This document shows, in pieces, positions 1-7,153 of a DNA stretch of 42,680 nucleotides. The notes below the pieces were generated by a model. The model made no database searches and was not told the origin of the DNA. It saw only the letters and a program-made list of their open reading frames with translations. The position numbers and the translations under genes are program-made. The DNA comes from Devosia geojensis (GTDB taxonomy: Bacteria > Pseudomonadota > Alphaproteobacteria > Rhizobiales > Devosiaceae): contig NZ_JZEX01000020.1 in the NCBI RefSeq assembly GCF_000969415.1, forward strand, positions 1 to 42,680. Reading direction: 5' to 3'. Position 1 is the first letter of the stretch. Every line of letters begins with the position of its first letter.

Positions 1-25
1 CCACACGAACTGTAACCTGGTGCGC

Positions 26-58
26 TCGGCGGCAGCGTCAGATGTGTATAAGGGGCCG
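26..58 (+). other. Residual Nextera (Tn5) sequencing adapter
   Basis: Bases 26-52 match the first 27 bases of the Illumina Nextera read-1 transposase adapter with one mismatch (g at 29 instead of T); the core at 34-52 (cagcgtc then agatgtgtataag) is exact. The last six adapter bases match only partly. This is seen directly and the adapter sequence is established knowledge. It marks an untrimmed contig end, so nothing left of about base 58 should be read as genomic, and the junction with real sequence is uncertain by a few bases. Confidence 0.9.
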
Positions 59-182
59 CCCCCACGCCCGTCGCCAGCACATAGGCGACCGCGATGCCGA
101 AATAGACGACGAGACGGAAGACGATGAACGGCCAAGTCCTCGCCATCATCGAGAGCCCACGCCCGATCGAGAAATCCCACAT
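54..182 (-). CDS. Small membrane protein, 5' part only (cut by contig end)
   Basis: Reading the minus strand from an ATG at 182-180 gives 43 codons open to the adapter junction. The product starts MWDFSIGRGLSMMARTWPF and continues into a hydrophobic stretch (about residues 18-40, rich in V, I, F, A) that looks like a membrane segment. A purine-rich ribosome site (GGGGGA) lies about seven bases before the ATG. Similar N-termini occur in uncharacterised Hyphomicrobiales membrane proteins, from memory of the family and not from a search. It is divergent from rluA. The gene is truncated by the contig end, and its function is unknown. Confidence 0.55.
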
Positions 183-294
183 GCTGCGTCCCCCGGTGGA
201 ATTGCGCCAAATCTACGCCAGTTGTCGCCACAAGCAACAGCCAGCATCGGACCTGTCCCTGTCCTATCGGCGCAAGACCTGCTAAAGCCGCGCC

Positions 295-966
295 ATGTCC
301 GAACCCCTGCCGACGCTTCTCGATTATGCTCCGCCGACTGAACCCTACCTGAACGTGGTTTACGTCGACGACGACATCCTCGTGCTCGACAAGCCCAGCG
401 GGCTCCTCAGCGTCCCCGGCCGGCACCCTTCCCTCTGGGATTCCATCCGCCACCGGGCCCGGCAGAAGTGGCCGACCGCCGAGATGGTGCACCGGCTCGA
501 CAAGGATACCTCCGGCATCATCCTGATGGCCCTCAACAAGCGCGCCCACGGCAAGCTCGGCATGCAGTTCGAGAAGCGCACGACCAAGAAGAACTACGTG
601 GCCCGCGTCGCCGGCCTCATGGACGCCGACGAGGGCCTAATCGACCTGCCCCTCGCCACCGACTGGGAGCACAAGCCCCGCCAGAAGGTCGACCACGAAC
701 ACGGCCGCCCGGCCCAGACCCGCTGGCAGGTGATCGCGCGCGAAGCGGACGCCACCCGCGTGCGCCTCTATCCCCTGACCGGCCGCACCCACCAGCTGCG
801 TGTCCATATGCTGGCCATCGGCCACGTCATCCTCGGCGACGCATTCTACGCCGATCCGCAAGCCCGCGCCGCCGCCGACCGCCTGCAGCTCCATGCCGAA
901 GAGCTGGAATTCGTCCACCCGACGACCGGCGAGCCTTGCCGCTTCGTAGTGCCGGCGCCGTTTTAA
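295..966 (+). CDS. rluA: RluA-family pseudouridine synthase
   Basis: This 223-aa protein converts uridine to pseudouridine in structured RNA; in E. coli RluA (219 aa) the targets are 23S rRNA U746 and several tRNAs at position 32. The catalytic motif HRLDKDTSG sits at residues 66-74, with the nucleophilic Asp at 69. The family motif GRTHQLRVHM follows in the C-terminal half. There is no N-terminal S4 domain, which fits RluA rather than RluC/RluD. The ATG at 295 fits the family N-terminus. The gene stands alone, divergent from the truncated membrane protein, and ends before a palindromic repeat at 976. The exact RNA target is inferred. Confidence 0.9.
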   Translation: MSEPLPTLLDYAPPTEPYLNVVYVDDDILVLDKPSGLLSVPGRHPSLWDSIRHRARQKWPTAEMVHRLDKDTSGIILMALNKRAHGKLGMQFEKRTTKKNYVARVAGLMDADEGLIDLPLATDWEHKPRQKVDHEHGRPAQTRWQVIAREADATRVRLYPLTGRTHQLRVHMLAIGHVILGDAFYADPQARAAADRLQLHAEELEFVHPTTGEPCRFVVPAPF

Positions 967-975
967 CCTCGCCAC

Positions 976-1007
976 CGGGTCATTCCCGCGAAAGCGGGAA
1001 CCTGCGT
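976..1007. repeat. Short palindromic intergenic repeat, family A
   Basis: A perfect stem TTCCCGC (983-989) and GCGGGAA (994-1000) with a gaaa loop sits in the convergent gap between rluA and the ASCH gene. The same core with flanking gggtcatt recurs at 12280-12364 and 21071-21160, where it forms paired inverted copies. It resembles REP-type elements and has no T-tract. Confidence 0.8.
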
Positions 1008-1060
1008 TTAGCGGTTACTGCCAAAGTGTTAGCGGCACACCCGGACTCTGAATCGGAACT

Positions 1061-1345
1061 TCAGCTTTCCCCGACGAACCGCACCTCAATACGATGGAAG
1101 AGGTGCCCCTCCTTCATCGTCATCAGCCACTTGCGGAAGTCCGCCGCGTCGGCAAAGCCGGCGCGCCGCGCATCGGCATCCGTCACGTCCCCGGGGCGCA
1201 TCTCGTCCATCGCCTCGATGGCGAGGAGCCCGACCTTGGTCTTGAGCGTCCCGCCGGCCCTGACGGTCGGCCGTTTCCAGCGCCGGAAGACGAGATCGAC
1301 CTTCCCCGCCTTGATGTCCTCGAGCAATTCCCGCTTCAGCAGCAT
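1061..1345 (-). CDS. ASCH-domain protein
   Basis: A 94-aa protein beginning MLLKRELLEDIKAGK with the motifs FRRWKRP and RAGGTLKT, typical of short ASCH (ASC-1 homology) domain proteins, which share a PUA-like beta-barrel fold associated with RNA binding. The open frame extends further upstream through the tRNA gene, but the ATG at 1345 is preceded by a good ribosome site (GGAGGTG, about 4 bases away), so the longer reading is rejected. The C-terminus holds conserved-looking GFADAADFRKWL. It converges on rluA. Substrate and role are unknown. Confidence 0.75.
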   Translation of the reverse strand: MLLKRELLEDIKAGKVDLVFRRWKRPTVRAGGTLKTKVGLLAIEAMDEMRPGDVTDADARRAGFADAADFRKWLMTMKEGHLFHRIEVRFVGES

Positions 1346-1446
1346 TGGCACCTCCGAATCCCGCACCACATTGTCTTGGGCCAAGCCTTGTGACAAAGAC
1401 GGGCTCCAGGGCAAGCCCCTGCGATGGAATCGCAGGGCAACTGCCA

Positions 1447-1532
1447 GCGGGCGTGGTGGAACCGGTAGACACAAGGGACTTAAAATCCCTCGGCCACAAG
1501 CCATGCGGGTTCGAGTCCCGCCGCCCGCACCA
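1447..1532 (+). tRNA. tRNA-Leu (UAA anticodon)
   Basis: The acceptor stem GCGGGCG (1447-1453) pairs with CGCCCGC (1522-1528), followed by discriminator A and an encoded CCA. The anticodon stem AGGGA/TCCCT encloses loop CTTAAAA, giving anticodon TAA. The T arm contains GGTTCGAGTCC, and the long variable arm is typical of class II leucine tRNAs. A 9-bp hairpin (1417-1425 with 1429-1437) lies just upstream. The accessory islet begins directly downstream, although no repeated tRNA 3' end was found on its far side. Confidence 0.95.
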
Positions 1533-1755
1533 GCTTGGTTGCTTGCGTGACGAATTTGGGGTGGGTTGCGGACTGGCGGCTTTCAGATGCCTAGGTTCGA
1601 AAGCAGACAACCACGCACTCTCTATGAGAGCCTCGAGCCGCGTCTCCATGCTTCAGAGATAGACTTCCTCTCCTCGACCTAAAGTTCGTCAGCCGTGAAG
1701 TCATTCCGTCGGTGGGCGCAGATATGGGACGGCCAAACGGATCAAGCGCCGCCCT

Positions 1756-2835
1756 CTACTTTACCAGACGAAGCGTGGAACCTCGGTTCCCTACGGGCGC
1801 ATCGATGCCATAGAACGCGGGTAGCTCTTCAGCGTCCATGTGCAATATAGCGGCCAAGTCTCCCACGGAGTATCCAAGAGCATCTATGTGCATGCGAATG
1901 ACGCTGGGGAGCACGGTCGGCTGCTCATGCGGGAAATCGAGTTCGGGCGGTTCGCGGGTCCGCATGTTGTTCATGCTGAACTGCTTCCAGATGTAGACCT
2001 TTTGGTTGGGCGTCAGCAGACCGAGACGATCTGCGACGAACACCAGAGACGACATGGACATGCGCCATTCGGTCTTCAGCGCAGCGAGGCGCGGCAGGTC
2101 AACGCGCCCACGGCCGAAGTATGGACGGATGTCGCGCGAGGGAGCGAGCAGATACGATGCGAACGCATTTGCCTCGGCCTCCATGTCGGGCGTTGGGAAA
2201 CGGTGCATGACGATGTGGCCAAGCTCATGCGCCAGCGTGAAGCGCATGCGATCGGCAGGCTGAGAATCGTTGAGCACGATCAGCGGCGGCATGCCGGGAA
2301 CACGAAACGTGACGCCGCTGATCGAAGAGCCGTTCAACGACGAGTGGGCGACGACGATGCCCGCTTCTTCGATAATCTGCGTGAGGTTGCGCAATGGCCC
2401 CGATGGCACCTGCCAATGCGCGCGGACTAGACCAGCAATACGCTCTGCGTCACCATACTCATCGAAGTCGAGTGTCGGCACCGTCCGCACGGCGTTCACC
2501 TGCGCGGCGTCGAGCAGCCGCCTGAGGTGATGGGTTCGGATGTTCAATTCTGCGATTACCGCATCCATCTCGCCGGCAGTGACTTCGGCCTTCTTGCGCC
2601 ACATGGGATGGACGCTCACCGGCGCACCGTAGACCGCGATTCGCTGGTCGAAGAACGATGGCGGCATCTTGAACGCCCGGGCTGCGACTTCGATCGTTTG
2701 ATCGGAAGCGTCCTTGATGCCATTCTCAATACGCGAAAGGTCGCTCGCCGAGACGCCAAGCAGCGCCGCGGCCACCTTCTGCTGATACCCACGGCGTTGC
2801 CGTGCCAGCCTGAGCATGTCTCCCCGAGTGCTCAT
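1756..2835 (-). CDS. XRE-family HTH and ImmA/IrrE metallopeptidase fusion
   Basis: This 359-aa protein has an N-terminal XRE-type helix-turn-helix (about residues 6-60; AALLGVSASDLSRIENG is the recognition region). An ImmA/IrrE-type zinc peptidase domain follows, with HELGHIVMH at 203-211 and the downstream glutamate-containing motif EAEANAFASYLLAP. Family members cleave a repressor (ImmA on ICEBs1 ImmR; IrrE/PprI on DdrO) or act as antitoxin-like regulators. It starts 8 bases after the upstream 200-aa gene, so the two form an operon. The unit sits between tRNA-Leu and gpt. Domain calls are firm; the cleaved partner and biological role are not visible, with the 200-aa neighbour the obvious candidate. 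Confidence 0.88.
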   Translation of the reverse strand: MSTRGDMLRLARQRRGYQQKVAAALLGVSASDLSRIENGIKDASDQTIEVAARAFKMPPSFFDQRIAVYGAPVSVHPMWRKKAEVTAGEMDAVIAELNIRTHHLRRLLDAAQVNAVRTVPTLDFDEYGDAERIAGLVRAHWQVPSGPLRNLTQIIEEAGIVVAHSSLNGSSISGVTFRVPGMPPLIVLNDSQPADRMRFTLAHELGHIVMHRFPTPDMEAEANAFASYLLAPSRDIRPYFGRGRVDLPRLAALKTEWRMSMSSLVFVADRLGLLTPNQKVYIWKQFSMNNMRTREPPELDFPHEQPTVLPSVIRMHIDALGYSVGDLAAILHMDAEELPAFYGIDAPVGNRGSTLRLVK

Positions 2836-2843
2836 GTAATCCG

Positions 2844-3446
2844 CTACTTCTTCTCTTGGTCTGTGTTCGTGGGCGTGTCCCGTAGGGAAACCAGCGGCGC
2901 CCGCGCTGCTGGCTCGATAGGAATGATTGGCAGCGGCGTCGGCAGCAGCGCGGTATCAGCCTCGGCGCCAATCTCATAGCTCCAGATCTTGGCATTGATG
3001 TCGCGGGCGACGATCTTCACCTTGTCGAGCTTGGTGGCCAGCTTGTTCGGATACCAGAGCGCCTCGACCTTCCATATCTCCGGAAGGCCCATGAAGCACT
3101 CCCTCGGATCGATGAATTCATACTCGGCTTTGGTTTCGATGTTTCGCCCCAGGCCGTCTTTATTGCCACGCTTGAAGCGGACCAACACCCGATCATCAAA
3201 CAGGTACTTCACACTCTCGGCGCGATCAATGCGATGGACACCTGGCAGATCGTCCAGCAGTAGACCCACCTCTTGCACGATGAAGTCGTACATCATGGTG
3301 GACATTGTCCGTTGAAAACGGTTCGTGGCACGTTCTGGGGAAGCCATCCAGCGAGCGAAGGCGTTGAGATGCGCTTCCATGAGCTTGCCTTCGAACGGCT
3401 TCAGGATTTCTTTAACTTCGTCTTCGTCGGGATAGAGGGCGATCAT
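2844..3446 (-). CDS. Unknown 200-aa protein, partner of ImmA/IrrE gene
   Basis: A 200-aa soluble protein with no recognised catalytic motif. Visible features are an acidic N-terminus (YPDEDEVKEILKPF), a central block SVKYLFDDRVLVRFKRGN suggesting beta-strands, a GLPEIWKVEALWYPN segment, and a proline-rich, probably disordered tail after about residue 165. Its stop is 8 bases before the XRE/ImmA gene, implying co-transcription. I recall similar proteins annotated as hypothetical beside ImmA/IrrE genes, but cannot search. It could be a toxin, a proteolysis target or an accessory factor; the sequence does not decide. Confidence 0.65.
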   Translation of the reverse strand: MIALYPDEDEVKEILKPFEGKLMEAHLNAFARWMASPERATNRFQRTMSTMMYDFIVQEVGLLLDDLPGVHRIDRAESVKYLFDDRVLVRFKRGNKDGLGRNIETKAEYEFIDPRECFMGLPEIWKVEALWYPNKLATKLDKVKIVARDINAKIWSYEIGAEADTALLPTPLPIIPIEPAARAPLVSLRDTPTNTDQEKK

Positions 3447-3518
3447 GAGGTGGAATCTCGGAGGTGGAGGAATGCTACACCTTGGCTGAATTCGATTCCT
3501 AAATCAAAGGAAAAAATT

Positions 3519-3577
3519 GCAGACTTGTTTCAAGGGGCGGCATTTGTCCGCAGTGGAATGCCCCCTGGCAAGTCTGC
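3519..3577. repeat. 59-base imperfect inverted repeat
   Basis: Outer arms GCAGACTTG (3519-3527) and CAAGTCTGC (3569-3577) are perfect complements. Inside, GGGGC and CATT pair with AATG and CCCC, giving a second stem around a tgtccgcagtgg loop. A-rich sequence precedes the left arm and TTTT follows the right arm, so it could act as a bidirectional terminator. It does not carry the GTT/AAC ends of an integron attC site. Confidence 0.6.
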
Positions 3578-3629
3578 TTTTGCGGCGTCTTGCTGCAGCA
3601 CGAACGACGGAATGGGTCGAAAGCAGCCG

Positions 3630-3659
3630 TGAGGGCCAAAGCGGCTAACTTGGCCCTCA
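3630..3659. terminator. Perfect 10-bp hairpin, possible terminator
   Basis: TGAGGGCCAA (3630-3639) and TTGGCCCTCA (3650-3659) are exact complements with a 10-base loop. No T-tract follows on either strand, so Rho-independent termination is uncertain. It lies between the islet and the decayed gpt copy. Confidence 0.35.
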
Positions 3660-3678
3660 GGTTCAAAACTCGAAACTA

Positions 3679-3733
3679 TCAACCCGTGCCGCCCAAGATC
3701 GGCACTCATAGGCAAGGTCGCAGTCTCCAGGGA
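3679..3733 (-). pseudogene. Decayed copy of the gpt 3' end
   Basis: By hand alignment, bases 3679-3733 match 3859-3913 (the last ~17 codons and stop of gpt) at roughly 70%, with one single-base gap. The shared core agatcggc and ataggc blocks and the stop position are preserved. Reading it in the gpt frame gives a broken peptide (PILGG near the stop compared with PISGG in the intact gene). It is therefore a partial, frame-disrupted remnant. It may record insertion of the islet at the gpt end or recombination with a diverged allele; both are inference. Confidence 0.5.
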
Positions 3734-3858
3734 GACCTCCGAGGCGCGCGCATCCCGATGACCTCGATATCCTCGATGGCCGCGATGACCTCAAGGCGCC
3801 GCGCTCATTGCCGAGCGCCTGACACAGCGGAGGTCGGCCAGAGGCGCCTGACCGAACC

Positions 3859-4353
3859 TCAGTCCGTTCCACCCGAGATCGGCGCCACATAGGCGACGTC
3901 GAGGTCCCACGGAAAGAAGATCCAGGTGTCCTGGCTGACTTCGGTGATGAAGGTGTCGACCATCTCCCGGCCCTTGGGCTTGGCGTAGACGGTGGCGAAG
4001 TGGGCGCCGGGCAGCATGTCGCGCACGACCCGGGCGGTGGCGCCGGTGTCGACGAGGTCGTCGACGATCAGCACCTTGCCGCCGTTGCGAGCGAGATCGA
4101 GAACCGGCCGGCTGATTTCCTTCAAAACCTTGATCCCGCCCTGGTTCTGGTGGTCGTAGCTCTTAACCGCCACGGTCTCGACGGTGCGGATGTTCAATTC
4201 GCGCGCCACGATCGCCGCCGGCACCAGCCCGCCGCGCGCGATGGCGACGACCGCATCGTAGTTGCCCTGCCCCGTCAGCCGCCAGGCCAGCGCCCGACTA
4301 TCGCGGTGGAACTGGTCCCAGGTGACCGGGAAGGACTTCTGGTTGGTGCTCAA
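3859..4353 (-). CDS. gpt: Xanthine-guanine phosphoribosyltransferase
   Basis: The 164-aa product resembles E. coli Gpt (152 aa), a salvage enzyme joining xanthine or guanine to PRPP. The PRPP-binding motif [15 protein letters not shown], the loop [17 protein letters not shown], the SYDHQNQ segment and the C-terminal [10 protein letters not shown] with PISGG are all present. I choose a TTG start at 4353 ([11 protein letters not shown] follows), with GGAGAG about seven bases upstream; the longer frame runs into a palindromic repeat and is unlikely to be coding. The 3' end has a decayed duplicate at 3679-3733. It is transcribed alone. Confidence 0.88.
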   Translation of the reverse strand: MSTNQKSFPVTWDQFHRDSRALAWRLTGQGNYDAVVAIARGGLVPAAIVARELNIRTVETVAVKSYDHQNQGGIKVLKEISRPVLDLARNGGKVLIVDDLVDTGATARVVRDMLPGAHFATVYAKPKGREMVDTFITEVSQDTWIFFPWDLDVAYVAPISGGTD

Positions 4354-4383
4354 GGCTCGGCTCTCCGATGCGGCAGCGCTAGA

Positions 4384-4424
4384 GCGTTTCCGGCAAAAGT
4401 GGACGCCACTTTTGCCGGAAACGC
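4384..4424. repeat. Perfect 19-bp palindrome upstream of gpt
   Basis: Left arm 4384-4402 (GCGTTTCCGGCAAAAGTGG) and right arm 4406-4424 are exact complements around a 3-base ACG loop. This resembles the intergenic palindromes scattered through Hyphomicrobiales genomes. It sits in the gpt 5' region. Confidence 0.8.
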
Positions 4425-4440
4425 GACAACTCAAAGCGGG

Positions 4441-4464
4441 GAGCTTTCGTTCTGACGAAAGCTC
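4441..4464. repeat. 10-bp hairpin adjacent to the gpt palindrome
   Basis: GAGCTTTCGT (4441-4450) and ACGAAAGCTC (4455-4464) pair perfectly around tctg. It lies 16 bases beyond the 19-bp palindrome. It may be a terminator for upstream minus-strand transcription or part of the same repeat unit. Confidence 0.5.
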
Positions 4465-4557
4465 TGAAAGGCAAGCCCAATAGCAAAATGCGAAGCGCGC
4501 GCCAATGGCACCATAGCGCGGACGGCGCGGTTTTCGTGGATTTTCGCGCCCGGAGGC

Positions 4558-5331
4558 TCAGTCCTCCGCGGGCGGCTCGACCCCGGCCCTGGCATGCGCC
4601 TCGGCGACCATCGCCCGCACCTTGGTCGCCGCTTCCTCCAGCCGGGCGAGATCGGACGAGCGCAGCACCAGTTCCGTCATCACCCGGTCCCGCCCCATCT
4701 GCGGATAGCTGCCCATCTTGACGTCCGGATATTCCTCCTGCAGCCGCCCCAGAGGTCCACCCACGGTCCCCTCGCCCACCGCCGCCTTGACCGTCACCGA
4801 GGCGATCTTGCGCCCGCCCTTGAGGGTCGGTGCCAGCGCCTCGAGCATGGCGCGCATGATGACCGGCACGCCGGCCATCACATGCACATTGCCGATGCGG
4901 AAGCCCGGCGCCGCGCTCACCGAGTTGACGATGAGGTCGGCGCCCTCCGGAATGCGCGCCATGCGTAGCCGCGCCTCGTTGACTTCGGTGCCGGTCTGCT
5001 TCCAGCGCGTCTCCAGCATCGCCCGCGCCGTCTCGTTGATCGGCAGCGCGACGCCGAACGCCCTGGCGATGGCATCGGCGGTGATGTCGTCATGCGTCGG
5101 CCCGATGCCGCCGGTGGTAAAGACATAGGTGTAACGCCCGCGCACGGCGTCCACCGCCTCGACGATGGCCTCCATGTCGTCGGAAACGACGCGCACTTCC
5201 CGAAGCTCGATACCGAGATCGGTGCAGAACTCGGCGGTGGCGCCGATGTTGACGTCCCTGGTGCGCCCGGAGAGGATTTCGTCGCCGATGACCACAAGGC
5301 CGGCGGTTACGGTGTCTGCGGGCGTTGTCAT
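4558..5331 (-). CDS. CinA-like molybdopterin-binding domain protein
   Basis: A 257-aa protein whose N-terminal half is a MoCF (MoaB/MogA) domain: GLVVIGDEILSGRTRD, then VRVVSDD and TTGGIGPTHDD, the hallmark of the CinA/COG1058 family. Full-length CinA proteins exceed 400 residues and carry a C-terminal nicotinamide-nucleotide amidase; that domain is absent here. The frame stays open far upstream, but that part lies antisense to sfsA, so the ATG at 5331 is chosen. It is divergent from sfsA with 66 bases between starts. Possible roles are nucleotide pyrophosphatase or cofactor repair; the function is unproven. Confidence 0.85.
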   Translation of the reverse strand: MTTPADTVTAGLVVIGDEILSGRTRDVNIGATAEFCTDLGIELREVRVVSDDMEAIVEAVDAVRGRYTYVFTTGGIGPTHDDITADAIARAFGVALPINETARAMLETRWKQTGTEVNEARLRMARIPEGADLIVNSVSAAPGFRIGNVHVMAGVPVIMRAMLEALAPTLKGGRKIASVTVKAAVGEGTVGGPLGRLQEEYPDVKMGSYPQMGRDRVMTELVLRSSDLARLEEAATKVRAMVAEAHARAGVEPPAED

Positions 5332-5397
5332 GGCTTGACCTGAAGCTTGCTGCCGGCAATGGATGCCCGCTGCCGTTCCAAAGGTCAAGCCGAGCCC

Positions 5398-6114
5398 ATG
5401 CGTCTCCCCCAGCCGATGCAGCGGGGCACCCTCGTTGCCCGCTACAAGCGCTTCTTTGCCGATATCCGCCTCGATTCGGGCGAGGAGATCGTCGCCCATT
5501 GCGCCAATCCCGGCGCCATGCTCGGCCTGAAGGATCCGGGGCTGCCCGTCTGGGTCTCGCCTTCGAACAATCCGAAGCGCAGCCTCGCCTGGAACTTCGA
5601 GCTGGTCGAGACGCCAACGAGCCTCGTCGGCATCAACACCAACCACCCCAACCGGGTCGTCGCCGAGGCCATCGCCAACGGCGCCATCGCCGAGCTTGCC
5701 GCCTATTCCGCCTGCCGGCCGGAGGTGAAATACGGCGAACGCAGCCGCATCGATTTCCTGCTGACCGGCGAGGGCCTGCCGGACCTCTACCTCGAGGTCA
5801 AGAACGTGCACTTCTCGCGCACTCCGGGCCTCGCTGAATTCCCCGATTGCCCGACCGATCGCGGCGCGCGGCATCTTGCCGAGCTCTCGGCGATGGTCGC
5901 TGCCGGCCACCGCGCCGCCATGCTCTACCTCGTGCAGCGCAGCGATTGCGAGCGGATGACGCTGGCCGCCGACCTCGACCCGAAATACGCCGCCGCCTTC
6001 GCCCTGGCGCGTGCCGCCGGCGTCGAGGCGCTCTGCTACGACTGTACCGTCACCACGCAGGAGATCGTCCTGCGCCAGGCCCTTCCCATCGTGCCGGCCA
6101 GCGATCTTCTCTAG
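5398..6114 (+). CDS. sfsA: SfsA family protein
   Basis: This 238-aa protein is close in length to E. coli SfsA (234 aa), named for stimulating sugar fermentation when over-expressed. The N-terminal signature GTLVARYKRFFADI, the block VGINTNHPNRVV and the motif RSRIDFLLTG followed by DLYLEVKNV are characteristic. The Asp and Glu-x-Lys residues in those last two blocks resemble a PD-(D/E)XK nuclease core, which has been proposed for the family. I use the ATG at 5398 because it aligns the signature; an earlier ATG at 5347 would add 17 unlikely residues. The molecular function remains unclear. Confidence 0.88.
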   Translation: MRLPQPMQRGTLVARYKRFFADIRLDSGEEIVAHCANPGAMLGLKDPGLPVWVSPSNNPKRSLAWNFELVETPTSLVGINTNHPNRVVAEAIANGAIAELAAYSACRPEVKYGERSRIDFLLTGEGLPDLYLEVKNVHFSRTPGLAEFPDCPTDRGARHLAELSAMVAAGHRAAMLYLVQRSDCERMTLAADLDPKYAAAFALARAAGVEALCYDCTVTTQEIVLRQALPIVPASDLL

Positions 6115-6319
6115 CCGGACAGGCCCAGCAGCTCGACAGCGGCAGGAACAGCCAGCGAACCCGACAAGTTCATCACCGCATCGCGTCCGGCGCGCCACCG
6201 TTCCATTGCGCTCGCGCAGACGTTGAGGGCCGGCGGCCAGCAAGCCCTTCCCATCGGCGGAACCACCGATTACTTATAGGCAAGTCCCTGTATTGCCGCC
6301 GATTGCGGCCGGAGCGTTC

Positions 6320-7150
6320 ATGATCACCTATGTCGATGCCCAGTCGAAGTCTCGCCGCACGCCGGGGGTGATTCCGCTCCATGGCGCAGAGGGCTTCGAA
6401 GGCATGCGCAAGGCCGGCCGGCTGACGGCCGAGGCGCTCGACATGCTGGTCGAATACGCGCAGCCGGGCGTATCGACCGGGCGGCTCGACAAGCTCGCCT
6501 ACGAGTTCGCCCAGGACCACGGCGCGATTCCGGCGACCCTCTTCTACAAGGGCTACCGGCATTCGGTGTGCACCTCGATCAACCACGTCGTCTGCCACGG
6601 CATTCCCGACGATCGGCCGCTGCGCGAGGGGGACATCGTCAACATCGACCTCACCCTAGTGGTCGACGGCTGGTACGGCGATTCGAGCCGCATGTATCCG
6701 ATCGGCGAGATTTCCCGCAAAGCCGAACGGTTGGTCGAGGTGACTTATGAGAGCCTCGCGCGCGGGATTGCCGCCGCAAAGCCCGGCAACACCACCGGCG
6801 ACATCGGCACGGCGATCCAGAGCTATGCGGAAGGCGAGCGCACCAGCGTCGTGCGCGATTTCGTCGGCCACGGCGTCGGCCGCCTCTTCCACGACGAGCC
6901 CAACATCATGCACTTCGGCACGCCCGGCACCGGCGTCGAGCTGAAGCCCGGCATGATCTTCACGATCGAGCCGATGATCAATCTCGGCCGTCCGCACGTG
7001 AAGATCCTCGCCGACGGTTGGACGGCGGTGACGCGAGACCGCACCCTTTCCGCCCAGTGCGAGCATTCCATCGGCATCACCGAAGATGGCTGCGAGGTGT
7101 TCACCCTCTCGCCGGCCGGCCTCTTCAATCCCCTCGCCGCGCGGGCCTGA
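6320..7150 (+). CDS. map: Methionine aminopeptidase, type I
   Basis: The 276-aa enzyme removes the initiator methionine from nascent proteins. All five metal ligands of the family can be placed with the spacing seen in E. coli: D110, D121, H184, E217 and E248. The motif VGHGVGRLFHDEP surrounds H184. The ATG at 6320 has GGAG five bases upstream; a start at 6293 would lack a ribosome site. The N-terminus is extended by about 15 residues relative to E. coli. The stop is 3 bases before radC, so the two genes are probably one transcript. Confidence 0.95.
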   Translation: MITYVDAQSKSRRTPGVIPLHGAEGFEGMRKAGRLTAEALDMLVEYAQPGVSTGRLDKLAYEFAQDHGAIPATLFYKGYRHSVCTSINHVVCHGIPDDRPLREGDIVNIDLTLVVDGWYGDSSRMYPIGEISRKAERLVEVTYESLARGIAAAKPGNTTGDIGTAIQSYAEGERTSVVRDFVGHGVGRLFHDEPNIMHFGTPGTGVELKPGMIFTIEPMINLGRPHVKILADGWTAVTRDRTLSAQCEHSIGITEDGCEVFTLSPAGLFNPLAARA

Positions 7151-7153
7151 CCC

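Larger units (their letters stand above)
3447..3858. other. Non-coding stretch of 412 bases between islet and gpt
   Basis: No convincing gene is present. The stretch holds the presumed promoter of the 200-aa gene, a 59-base inverted repeat (3519-3577), a perfect 10-bp hairpin (3630-3639 with 3650-3659) and a decayed copy of the gpt 3' end (3679-3733). The rest (3734-3858) is GC-rich with no structure I can name. Confidence 0.6.

Noticed and set aside
1346..1504. Upstream extension of the ASCH gene to 147 residues
   Set aside because: It would run through the tRNA-Leu gene. The ATG at 1345 has its own ribosome site and matches the family start.
3519..3577. Integron attC site
   Set aside because: The size and fold fit, but the required GTT and AAC core ends are missing and no integrase is nearby.
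1447..3858. tRNA-Leu as integrase attachment site for the islet
   Set aside because: No integrase gene and no repeat of the tRNA 3' end was found on the far side, so only the location is suggestive.
5332..6243. N-terminal extension of the CinA-like frame to 561 residues
   Set aside because: The extension is antisense to sfsA. The recognisable protein begins at the ATG at 5331.
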